Source: CAWJJM01 sp963843275
GTDB taxonomy: Bacteria; Acidobacteriota; Thermoanaerobaculia; Multivoradales; JBCCEF01
DNA length: 64,000 nucleotides
Assembly (NCBI GenBank): GCA_963843275.1
Contig: CAWJJM010000012.1
Coordinates: 1,860,001-1,924,000, forward strand
Reading direction: 5' to 3'
Below, in pieces: positions 43,497 through 51,025 of this stretch. The number at the start of each line of letters is the position of its first letter. The stretch's first letter is position 1. A program made the translations under genes and the position numbers. The notes under the pieces were generated by a model. It was not told where the DNA came from. It did not search any database and worked only from the letters and a program-made list of their open reading frames with translations.

Positions 43497-44315
43497 CTAA
43501 CCGAGCGCGACGGCGAGGATCACCACCCCGAGCGCCACCCGGTAGACGACGAACGGCAGCAGCGTCTGGCGCCGCAGCCAGGCGAGCAGCGCCCCGATCA
43601 CCAGGTAGGCGGCCGCGGCGGCGACCACCAGCCCCACCGCCATCGGCACGAGGTCACCCGCCGGCACCTCGCCGGTGGCGACCTTCAGCAGGTCGTAGCC
43701 GGTCGCCAGCACGCCCACCGGGATCGCCAGCAGGAAGGAGAAGCGGGCGGCCGCCGGGCGGCGGTAGCCGAGCAGCAAGGCCGCCGTGATGGTGATCCCC
43801 GACCGCGAGGTGCCGGGGACCAGGGCCACCGCCTGGGCCAGGCCCACCCACAGCGCGTCCCACAGGGTCAGCGTCGCGAGGTCGCGGAGGCGTGCGCCGG
43901 CCCGGTCCGCCCAGGCCAGCGCCAGGCCGAAGACGATCGAGGTGGTGGCGATCACCAGCGGGCTGCGGCCGGCGGTCCCCACCCAGTCGGCGAGCAGCAG
44001 CCCGGCGACCGCCACCGGCACGGTGGCGAGGATCCAGGCGGCGAGGAAGCGCCCGGGCGGCATCCCCTCCACGGTGACCTCCGAAGCGCCGCGCAGGTGG
44101 CGCCACAGGCCGGTGGCGAGCTGCCCGAGGTCGCGGCGGAAGTAGAGGATCACCGCCAGCAGGGTGCCGGTGTTGGTGGCGATGTCGAAGGCCAGCCCCT
44201 GGTCGGGCCAGTCGAACAGCACCGGCACCAGGATCAGGTGCGCCGACGAGCTGATCGGGAGGAACTCGGTCACCCCCTGGACGAGGGCGAGGACGAGGGC
44301 TTGCAGCAGGCTCAC
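43497..44315 (-). CDS. uppP: Undecaprenyl-diphosphate phosphatase
   Basis: 272 residues from GTG at 44315 (GGAG 8 bp upstream). An ATG at 44381 lies upstream of a TAGAAT -10 box at 44371-44366 and so is unlikely to be used. Catalytic motifs: ALVQGVTEFLPISSSAHL with the conserved Glu and Ser residues, and LVPGTSRSGITITAALLLG. About eight membrane helices. Recycles the lipid carrier for peptidoglycan and polysaccharide synthesis. Divergent from rfbB. Confidence 0.95.
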   Translation of the reverse strand: MSLLQALVLALVQGVTEFLPISSSAHLILVPVLFDWPDQGLAFDIATNTGTLLAVILYFRRDLGQLATGLWRHLRGASEVTVEGMPPGRFLAAWILATVPVAVAGLLLADWVGTAGRSPLVIATTSIVFGLALAWADRAGARLRDLATLTLWDALWVGLAQAVALVPGTSRSGITITAALLLGYRRPAAARFSFLLAIPVGVLATGYDLLKVATGEVPAGDLVPMAVGLVVAAAAAYLVIGALLAWLRRQTLLPFVVYRVALGVVILAVALG

Positions 44316-44365
44316 GGGCGGCTCCGGGACGAGGGCACGGCCGGCCGCGGCGGCCGGGGCGCCCG

Positions 44366-44423
44366 ATTCTACGCCGGCCATCCACCGCCGGCCGGGAGGA
44401 CGCCGCGGAGGGCGGGCTATACT
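44366..44423. promoter_or_regulatory. Divergent -10 boxes between uppP and rfbB
   Basis: TAGAAT on the minus strand (44371-44366) serves uppP; TATACT on the plus strand (44418-44423) serves rfbB. Neither has a strong -35. The rfbB leader would be about 85 nt, with GCGGAGAG before its GTG. Confidence 0.4.
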
Positions 44424-44515
44424 TGCCGCCCGCAGGCCCCCGCGGCTGTGGAAGACCTTGTGGACGCGCGGCGGAAGACCGCCGGATTTCCTGTCGAAAC
44501 CCGCGGAGAGCTGAC

Positions 44516-45601
44516 GTGGAGACCATCGTCGTCACCGGTGGCGCCGGGTTCATCGGTTCGAACTTCGTGCGCCTCGCCCTGGCCGAGCTGCCCGGCACCC
44601 GCGTCGTGGTGCTCGACAAGCTGACCTATGCCGGCAACCCCGCCAACCTCGCCGACGTGGCGGACGACCCCGGCTTCGGCTTCGTCGAGGGCGACATCGC
44701 CGACCGGGGGACGGTGCGGCGGCTGTTCGCCGAGCACGACCCCACCGCGATCCTCAACTTCGCGGCCGAGAGCCACGTCGACCGCTCGATCGACGACCCC
44801 AGCGACTTCGTGCGCACCAACGTGGCGGGCACCTTCGAGCTGCTCGAGGGAGCGCGGGCGCACCAGCGCGACGTCGACGCCGACCGCCGGGAGCGCTTCC
44901 GCTTCCTCCACGTGTCGACCGACGAGGTCTACGGCAGCCTGGGACCGAGCGGCGCCTTCCACGAGGAGACCGCCTACGCCCCCAACTCGCCGTACGCCGC
45001 CTCGAAGGCGGGCGCCGACCACCTGGTGCGCGCCTACCACCGCACCTACGGCCTGCCCACGCTGCTGACCAACTGCTCGAACAACTACGGCCCCTACCAG
45101 TTCCCCGAGAAGCTGATCCCGCTGATGGTCCTCAACGCCGTCGAGGGCCGCGACCTGCCGATCTACGGCGACGGCGGCAACGTGCGCGACTGGATCTACG
45201 TGGAGGACCACTGCCGCGGGCTGCTGGCGGTCCTCGAGCGCGGCGTGCCGGGGGAGCGCTACAACCTGGGCGGCGCCAACGAGCACAGCAACCTCGAGGT
45301 GGTGGACCTGATCTGCGACGCGCTGGAGGCCGAGCTGCCGGCGGCCGACAACCCGGCGCTGGCCGCGCGCGGCCTGGGCGCCTACCGCGACCTCAAGACC
45401 TTCGTGCGCGACCGGCCCGGGCACGACCGCCGCTACGCCATCGACGACCGCAAGGTGCGCCGCGAGATCGGCTGGGCGCCGGAGCACGACTTCGTCGCCG
45501 GCCTCTCCGCCACGGTGCGCTGGTACCTGGCGCACCGCGACTGGTGCCACGAGATCCAGACCGGCAACTACCGCCGCGAGCGGCTCGGGCTCGGGGCGTG
45601 A
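44516..45601 (+). CDS. rfbB: dTDP-glucose 4,6-dehydratase
   Basis: 361 residues, GTG at 44516 following GGAGAG. NAD-binding VVTGGAGFIGSNFVRL, then TYAGNPANLADV, NFAAESHVDRSI, the catalytic STDEVYGSLG with Asp-Glu, and the Tyr-x-x-x-Lys in SPYAASKAGADHLVRAYHRTYGLP; TNCSNNYGPYQFPEKLIPLM and the C-terminal DRKVRREIGW follow. Makes dTDP-4-keto-6-deoxyglucose for rhamnose and related sugars. rfbC overlaps its stop; rfbA and rfbD are not in this window. Confidence 0.96.
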   Translation: METIVVTGGAGFIGSNFVRLALAELPGTRVVVLDKLTYAGNPANLADVADDPGFGFVEGDIADRGTVRRLFAEHDPTAILNFAAESHVDRSIDDPSDFVRTNVAGTFELLEGARAHQRDVDADRRERFRFLHVSTDEVYGSLGPSGAFHEETAYAPNSPYAASKAGADHLVRAYHRTYGLPTLLTNCSNNYGPYQFPEKLIPLMVLNAVEGRDLPIYGDGGNVRDWIYVEDHCRGLLAVLERGVPGERYNLGGANEHSNLEVVDLICDALEAELPAADNPALAARGLGAYRDLKTFVRDRPGHDRRYAIDDRKVRREIGWAPEHDFVAGLSATVRWYLAHRDWCHEIQTGNYRRERLGLGA

Positions 45602-46167
45602 GGTTCGCCCCGACCGAGCTGCCCGGCGTGCTCCTCGTCGAGCCCGACGTGCACCGCGACGAGCGCGGCTTCTTCCTCGAGACCTACCACCAGGCCAAGT
45701 ACCGGGCCGGCGGCCTCGACGCCACCTTCGTCCAGGACAACCACTCGCGCTCGACGGCGGGGATCCTGCGCGGCCTCCACCTGCAGCGCCGCCGGCCGCA
45801 GGGCAAGCTGGTGCGCGCCCTGCGCGGCGAGATCTTCGACGTCGCCGTCGACGTGCGGGTGGGCTCGCCGACCTTCGGGCGCTGGACCGGGGCGCGGCTC
45901 AGCGCCGACAACTTCCTGCAGCTCTGGGTGCCGCCCGGCTTCGCGCACGGCTTCTGCGTCGTCTCCGACGAGGCCGAGGTGGAGTACAAGTGCACCGCGC
46001 TCTACGACCGGGACGATGAGCTGGCGGTGGCCTGGAACGACCCGGCGATCGGCATCGAGTGGCCGGTCGCCGAGCCGGTGCTGTCCGCCAAGGACGCCGC
46101 CGCGCGGCCGCTGGCGGAGCTCGAGCCCCTGCTGCCGGTCTACCCTGCCGCCGCGGTGGAGGTGTAG
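45598..46167 (+). CDS. rfbC: dTDP-4-dehydrorhamnose 3,5-epimerase
   Basis: 189 residues, GTG at 45598 in a GTGA overlap with rfbB. Cupin-fold epimerase with DERGFFLETYHQAKY, FVQDNHSRSTAGILRGLHLQ (catalytic His), KLVRALRGEIFDVAVDVRVGSPTFG, the VPPGFAHGF block and EYKCTALYDRDDE. Second dTDP-rhamnose pathway enzyme. Confidence 0.96.
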   Translation: MRFAPTELPGVLLVEPDVHRDERGFFLETYHQAKYRAGGLDATFVQDNHSRSTAGILRGLHLQRRRPQGKLVRALRGEIFDVAVDVRVGSPTFGRWTGARLSADNFLQLWVPPGFAHGFCVVSDEAEVEYKCTALYDRDDELAVAWNDPAIGIEWPVAEPVLSAKDAAARPLAELEPLLPVYPAAAVEV

Positions 46168-46172
46168 CGGGC

Positions 46173-47780
46173 GTGGAGCCGGAGGGCGTCTTCACCGCCG
46201 GCGACCGCGCCCAGATGCGCGAGCTGGGGATCTCCCGCCGCGAGGCGGAGCGCCAGCTCGCCCTGTTCCGCGATCCGCCGCCGCCGGTGCGCCTGGACCG
46301 CCCGGCGACGGTGGGCGACGGCATCCTCCGGCTGCCCGCGGCGGAGCGCCCCGCGCTACGCCGCCGGGCCGCCGCGGCCGCCGCCGCCGGGGAGCTGTCG
46401 AAGTTCGTCCCCGCCTCCGGCGCGGCCAGCCGCATGTTCCGCCAGCTCGAGGCGGTCCACCACGGCGCCGACGCCGAGCCGGCCGAGCTGCGCCGCCGCG
46501 CCGCGGCCGGCGACACCGCGGCCGGCGACGCCCTGACCTTCCTCGACCGGCTGGAGGACTTCGCCTTCTACGAGGACCTCGAGGCCGCGCTCGCCGCGTC
46601 GGGGCTCGCGCTGGCCGACCTGCGCCGCCACGGCGAGCTCGAGCCGCTCCTCGACCACCTGCTGAGCCGCGCCGGCGGCGCCGGGCTCGCCTACGCCGAG
46701 ACGCCGAAGGGGCTGATCCGCTTCCACCGCTACCGCGGCGGCGAGCGGCGCACCGCCTTCGACGAGCACCTGGTCGAGGCCGTGCCCCTGCTGCGCGACG
46801 AGTCGGGGACCGCCCGCCTCCACTTCACCGTCTCGCCCGAGCACCGGGACGCCTTCGAGGAGCGGCTCGCCGCGGTCGCGGGGCGCTACGCCTCCCGCCA
46901 CGACACCCGCTTCGCCGTCGCCTGGTCGTCGCAGTCGCACGCCACCGACACCCTGGCGGTCGACCCCGACGACCGCCCGTTCCGCCGCGAGGACGGGAGC
47001 CTGCTGTTCCGCCCCGGCGGCCACGGCGCCCTGATCGCCAACCTCGGCGGCACCGGCGGCGGGGTGGTGTTCGTCAAGAACATCGACAACGTGGTGCCCG
47101 ACGCCGGCAAGGAGCTGGTCGTCGAGTGGAAGCGCCTGCTGGCCGGCGAGCTGCTCGCCCTGCGCGAAGCCGCCTGGGGCTGGCTCGACCGCCTGGAGAC
47201 GCCGGGGCGCGGTGATGACGAGGCGACCCTGGCCGGGGCCGCCAGGTTCCTCGCCGACCACCTCCGGCGCCCGCTGCCCGACGCGCTGGCCGGCGCCCCG
47301 GCCGAGGAACGGCGGCGCGCCCTGGTCGGGCGCCTCGACCGGCCGCTGCGCGTCTGCGGCGTGGTGGAGAACGTCGGCGAGCCCGGCGGCGGCCCGTTCT
47401 GGGTCCGCGAGCCGTCGGGGGAGCGCTCGCTGCAGATCGTCGAGAAGAGCCAGCTCGACCCCGACGACGCGGACCAGCAGGAGATCCTCGCCGCCGCCAC
47501 CCACTTCAACCCGGTCGACCTGGTGTGCGCGCTCTCCGACCGCCACGGCCACCCCTACCGCCTCGACGACTTCATCGACCCGGCGACCGTGTTCATCGCC
47601 ACCAAGTCGCACCGCGGCCGCCCGTTGAAGGCGCTCGAGCGCCCCGGCCTGTGGAACGGCGCGATGGCCGGTTGGAACACCGTCTTCGTCGAGGTCCCGC
47701 TGGCCACCTTCGCCCCGGTCAAGACCGTCTTCGACCTTCTCCGGCCCGAGCACCAGACCGGCGTGCGCCCGGGCGGGTGA
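46173..47780 (+). CDS. DUF4301 family protein
   Basis: 535 residues from GTG at 46173, 5 bp after rfbC; no ribosome site is obvious, so coupling is possible. Diagnostic blocks: SKFVPASGAASRMFR, PKGLIRFHRY and RTAFDEHLVEA, SPEHRDAFE, GHGALIANLGGTGGGVVFVKNIDNVVPD, the RVCGVVENVGEPGGGPFWV segment, QIVEKSQLD, THFNPVDLVCAL and LERPGLWNGAMAGWNTVFVEVPLATFAPVKTVFDLLRPEHQ. DUF4301 is of unknown function; nucleotidyltransferase-like features (GxGxASRMFR, KNIDN) suggest a sugar-nucleotide role, in keeping with the rfb neighbours. Confidence 0.9.
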   Translation: MEPEGVFTAGDRAQMRELGISRREAERQLALFRDPPPPVRLDRPATVGDGILRLPAAERPALRRRAAAAAAAGELSKFVPASGAASRMFRQLEAVHHGADAEPAELRRRAAAGDTAAGDALTFLDRLEDFAFYEDLEAALAASGLALADLRRHGELEPLLDHLLSRAGGAGLAYAETPKGLIRFHRYRGGERRTAFDEHLVEAVPLLRDESGTARLHFTVSPEHRDAFEERLAAVAGRYASRHDTRFAVAWSSQSHATDTLAVDPDDRPFRREDGSLLFRPGGHGALIANLGGTGGGVVFVKNIDNVVPDAGKELVVEWKRLLAGELLALREAAWGWLDRLETPGRGDDEATLAGAARFLADHLRRPLPDALAGAPAEERRRALVGRLDRPLRVCGVVENVGEPGGGPFWVREPSGERSLQIVEKSQLDPDDADQQEILAAATHFNPVDLVCALSDRHGHPYRLDDFIDPATVFIATKSHRGRPLKALERPGLWNGAMAGWNTVFVEVPLATFAPVKTVFDLLRPEHQTGVRPGG

Positions 47781-47945
47781 GCCCGGAGGAGCCCGAGGAC
47801 CGCGGAGCTTCCGCCGGGAGGCCGCGGGTCCCGCCGGGTGGACCACCGCGCTGTTCTGGGAGCCGGCCGCCCCCTGACGGTCGCGGCGACCGAGATCGCG
47901 GCCGGGCCGACCCGCGGCACGCCGGCCGGCCCCGGCGGCGGAGGC

Positions 47946-48788
47946 TCAGAAGGCGCCCGGCTCGGCGAGCAGCAGCACGTCCTGCCCCGTCGGCGTCGCG
48001 GCACCGCCGGGGAAGAACCCCGGCACCCACGCCGCCACCTCGAGGCCGGCGGCGGCGACCAGGGCGAAGAAGCGCTCGTGGGAGTAGGCGACCGCCGCCT
48101 CGGGGCGCGCCGCCCGGCGCCAGCGCACCGGCGCTCCCGGGTCGGGGTGGGGGAAGGCGGGCGGCGGCGCGGCCGCGAAGCGCGCCCCGTCGAACAGGAA
48201 GGCGGTCACCAGGGCGCGGCGGCCCGGCGCCAGCACGCGCTGGATCTCCCGCAGATAGGCCCGCGCCGCGTCCTCGAGCAGGTGGGTGAACAGCGACTTG
48301 GCGAGCACGAACCCCGCCTCGCCGTCCCAGACCGGCAGCCGGTACTCCCCCGCCGCCCCCTCCCCGGCCCCGTACGCCGAGCGCACGGTCGCCAGCTCGA
48401 AGCGCAGCCGCCCGTCGTGCCGCCAGCGCCGCCGGCACCAGGCGATCGAGGGCTCGTGGACGTCGATCCCCAGGTAGTGCCCGGAGCCCCCGATCCGCCG
48501 CCCGAGCTCCTCGACCATCGCCCCGCAGCCACACCCCAGGTCGACGACCGCGTCTCCCTCCCGCAGTACCCCGAGCCGGTCGATCAGCTCCCCCATCTCC
48601 CGCGCCGCGCTGGCGAACCGCCCCACCGGCCCCACGTGCCGCCGCAGCCACAGGGGCGGCACCCGCGGCCGCCCCGCCAGCGCCCGTGCCCCCCGCTCCA
48701 CCGGCCCCAGCACCCGCAGCCCCGCCGTCCGCCCCGCCCGCAGGAGATCCACCCCCCGCACCCGCCACCGCCGTCCCGTCTCGTCCAC
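47946..48788 (-). CDS. Class I SAM-dependent methyltransferase
   Basis: 280 residues from GTG at 48788; TATGCT a few bases upstream could be a -10 box for a leaderless message. Longer in-frame extensions would translate the hairpin array, giving repeated R-L-x-S-R-L-R-L-E units, and are rejected. The Rossmann core is clear: VLREGDAVVDLGCGCGAMVEELGRRIGG (motif I), YLGIDVHEPSIAWCRRRW, FVLAKSLFTHLLEDAARAYLREIQRVLAPGRRALVTAFLFD. Substrate unknown. Confidence 0.8.
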   Translation of the reverse strand: MDETGRRWRVRGVDLLRAGRTAGLRVLGPVERGARALAGRPRVPPLWLRRHVGPVGRFASAAREMGELIDRLGVLREGDAVVDLGCGCGAMVEELGRRIGGSGHYLGIDVHEPSIAWCRRRWRHDGRLRFELATVRSAYGAGEGAAGEYRLPVWDGEAGFVLAKSLFTHLLEDAARAYLREIQRVLAPGRRALVTAFLFDGARFAAAPPPAFPHPDPGAPVRWRRAARPEAAVAYSHERFFALVAAAGLEVAAWVPGFFPGGAATPTGQDVLLLAEPGAF

Positions 48789-48812
48789 CGGCGGAGCATA
48801 CCCGCCCGCCCC

Positions 48813-49116
48813 GAGATTCGAGCGCAGCGAGAATCGAGCCCCCGGTGATCCGAGCCCCGAGCTTCGAGGCGAAGCCGAGAAGCGAGGCGTCCGCTCACCC
48901 GAGATTCGAGGCGAAGCCGAGAAGCGAGCCACCCCGACCCCCCGAGATTCGAGGCGAAGCCGAGAAGCGAGGCGAACCGGCCCCCGAGATTCGAGGCGAA
49001 GCCGAGAAGCGAGGCGAACCGGCCCCCGAGGCGCAGCCGAGCCCCGACCCGCGAGCCCTCCACCGCCCCCCGCGTTCCCGAGCCTCACGAGATTCGAGCG
49101 CCAGCGAGAATCGAGG
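48813..49116. repeat. Array of ~42-bp mini-hairpin repeats
   Basis: Seven related units with starts near 48815, 48861, 48903, 48946, 48988, 49028 (partial) and 49091. Core form: G(A/C)TTC-GA-GGC-GAA-GCC-GA-GAAGC; end units read GATTC-GA-GC-GC(C)A-GC-GA-GAATC. Each can fold into an outer 5-bp stem, a tandem GA/GA step, an inner stem and a three- or four-base loop. Outer stems show compensatory changes (GCTTC/GAAGC versus GATTC/GAATC). Located between glnA and the methyltransferase gene. Confidence 0.75.
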
Positions 49117-49150
49117 CGTCCTGCCCCACCCACCCGGCCACCGCTGGTGG

Positions 49151-49314
49151 GGCGGGTCGGGGGGCGGCGTTCCCAGGGGCGTCAGGGGCCGCGCCAGAAT
49201 CTTCGTCGTCGCGGAGATCACCGCCGGTGGCGCGCGGACCCTGCCGAGTCGCCCCCCCTCCGATCCCCCACCGACAGGGCGACGTCCCCTGGGAACGCCG
49301 CCCCCCGACCCGCC
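49151..49314. repeat. 33-bp inverted repeat downstream of glnA
   Basis: Left arm 49151-49183 and right arm 49281-49314 are complementary over 33 bases with one extra T in the right arm; both contain GGCGGCGTTCCCAGGGG or its complement. The 97-bp centre has no gene. The right arm ends 27 bp from the glnA stop. It could be a giant terminator-like hairpin or the ends of a small non-autonomous element; no target duplication was recognised. Nothing else is seen in 49117-49341. Confidence 0.65.
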
Positions 49315-49341
49315 TCCGCCCCCCGGTCGCCGGCCCTCCCC

Positions 49342-50670
49342 CTAGTACTCGCCGAGATACCGATCCGTCTCCCAATCGTGCACCACCGAGATGTACTCCG
49401 CCCACTCCGCCCGCTTCGCCTCCACGAAGTGGTGGTACATGTGCTCCCCCAACGCCTCCCGCATCACCGGGTCCTTCTCGAAGTTGTCCAACGCCTCGGA
49501 CAGGTTCGCCGGCAGCTGGTTGATGCGCAGCCGCCGCTTCTCCCGGTGGCTCATGGTGAAGATGTTCTTGTTGACCGGGGCCCCCGGCTCCATCCCGTTC
49601 TCGATGCCGTCCAACCCCGAGGCCAGCATCACCGTCAACGCCAGGTAGGGGTTGCAGGCCGGGTCGGGCACCCGCACCTCGCAGCGGGTCGACATCCCCC
49701 GCTTCGCCGGCACCCGCACGAGCGGGCTGCGGTTCTTCTCCGACCAGGCGACGTTGACCGGCGCCTCGTAGCCCGGCACCAGCCGCTTGTAGGAGTTCAC
49801 CAGGGGGTTGGTGACCGCGACGAAGGCGGGCGCATGCTTGAGGATGCCGCCGATGTAGCCCATCGCCGCCGGCGAGAGCTGGAACTCCGCCTTCTCGTCG
49901 TAGAACGCGTTCCTGCCCTTCTTGTCGAGCAGGCTCTGGTGGGTGTGCATGCCCGAGCCGTTGATGCCGAAGATCGGCTTGGGCATGAAGGTGGCGTGGA
50001 GACCGTGGTCCTGGGCGACCTTCTTGACCACGAAACGGAAGGTCGACACGTTGTCGGCACACTCGATCGCCTCGGCGTAGCGGAAGTCGATCTCGTGCTG
50101 GCCCGGCGCCACCTCGTGGTGCGCCGCCTCGACCTCGAAGCCCATCGCCTCGAGCACCATGACGATGTCGCGGCGGCACTCCTCGCCGCGGTCCACCGGG
50201 GTGAGGTCGAAGTAGCCGCCGACGTCGTGGGTGGCCACCACCGGGTTGCCCTTCTCGTCGCGCTGGAAGAGGAAGAACTCCGCCTCCGGACCGGCGACCA
50301 TCGTGTACCCCATCTTCTCGGCGCGCTCGACCTGCCGCTTCAGCGCGGTGCGCGGGCATCCGGCGAACGGCGAGCCGTCCGGCATCGTCACGTCGCAGAA
50401 GATGCGCCCCACCTTCGAGCCGTCCGGGTTGGTCCACGGGTTGACCAGGAACGTCGACAGCTCCGGGCGCAGCAGCATGTCGGACTCCTCGATCCGGGTG
50501 AAGCCCTGGATCGACGAGCCGTCGAACATGATGTCGCCCTCCAGCGCCTTCTCGAACTGGCTGCGCGGCACCTCGACGTTCTTCAGCGCCCCCATCAGGT
50601 CGGTGAACTGCAGGCGCAGGAAGCGCACCCCCTCCTCTTCGACGATCTTCAGGATCTCTTTGGCATCCAA
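49342..50670 (-). CDS. glnA: Type I glutamine synthetase (alpha-like)
   Basis: 442 residues, the size of GSI-alpha enzymes. N-terminal FLRLQFTDLMGALKNVEVP and MFDGSSIQGF, AGPEAEFFLF (metal Glu), HHEVAPGQHEIDFRY, FGINGSGMHTHQSL, the ATP-site region and AFVAVTNPLVNSYKRLVPGYEAPVNVAWSEKNRSPLVRVP, then CEVRVPDPACNPYLAL. The adenylylation motif NLYxLP of GSI-beta is absent, so adenylylation control is not expected. Synthesises glutamine from glutamate and ammonia. Confidence 0.97.
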   Translation of the reverse strand: MDAKEILKIVEEEGVRFLRLQFTDLMGALKNVEVPRSQFEKALEGDIMFDGSSIQGFTRIEESDMLLRPELSTFLVNPWTNPDGSKVGRIFCDVTMPDGSPFAGCPRTALKRQVERAEKMGYTMVAGPEAEFFLFQRDEKGNPVVATHDVGGYFDLTPVDRGEECRRDIVMVLEAMGFEVEAAHHEVAPGQHEIDFRYAEAIECADNVSTFRFVVKKVAQDHGLHATFMPKPIFGINGSGMHTHQSLLDKKGRNAFYDEKAEFQLSPAAMGYIGGILKHAPAFVAVTNPLVNSYKRLVPGYEAPVNVAWSEKNRSPLVRVPAKRGMSTRCEVRVPDPACNPYLALTVMLASGLDGIENGMEPGAPVNKNIFTMSHREKRRLRINQLPANLSEALDNFEKDPVMREALGEHMYHHFVEAKRAEWAEYISVVHDWETDRYLGEY

Positions 50671-51025
50671 GACAGTGCCCTCCGTTCGTGGTCGTATGCG
50701 CAGATCCTAGGGCCCCATAGCGCCAAAACACAAGCATGAATCACCGAAATGAACCGCTAATTGTGCATGCGCGTCAAGATTCAAAGGACACCGCGCATGA
50801 CTTGACACCGCAAACGTGGCGCCCAAAGGACTTACCGCCCGGCGTCGCGCGGGCGGCCCGCGGCGGCCGCCGCGGCCGCGACCCGCCGGCGCCGCGCCGC
50901 CGCGCCCCGCCGGCGGCCACAATCGCCGGCCGGGCGGTCGATTCCCGCCGGTGTCCGTGTCCCGACGCGGCGGCCCGACCCGGTCCGGCCCGCTAGAATC
51001 GTCGGTCAGCGGCGAGAGGACCTCG
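50671..51025. other. Divergent region between glnA and the TPR kinase
   Basis: 355 bp. The glnA-proximal 150 bp are AT-rich for this genome and hold GTCAAG (50773-50778) and CTTGAC (50801-50806) as an inverted pair. On the minus strand TTGACG (50777-50772) with a 17-bp spacer leads to a poor -10. TAGAAT (50994-50999) is a -10 candidate for the kinase. The stretch 50820-50990 is extremely GC-rich and shows nothing. Confidence 0.4.

Noticed and set aside
48813..49116. CRISPR-like array
   Set aside because: Units are imperfect, only about 42 bp apart, with short linkers that are themselves partly conserved, and no cas gene is nearby. Internal dyad symmetry and covarying stems fit a hairpin repeat better.
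48789..49133. N-terminal extension of the methyltransferase through the repeat array
   Set aside because: The extension would be repeated R-L-x-S-R-L-R-L-E peptides with no ribosome site; the conserved domain begins well after GTG 48788.
50749..50806. Strong glnA promoter or nitrogen-control site
   Set aside because: TTGACG with 17-bp spacing leads to a -10 with only three consensus bases, and no sigma-54 (GG-N10-GC) or other recognised operator is clear; only the inverted GTCAAG/CTTGAC pair was recorded.
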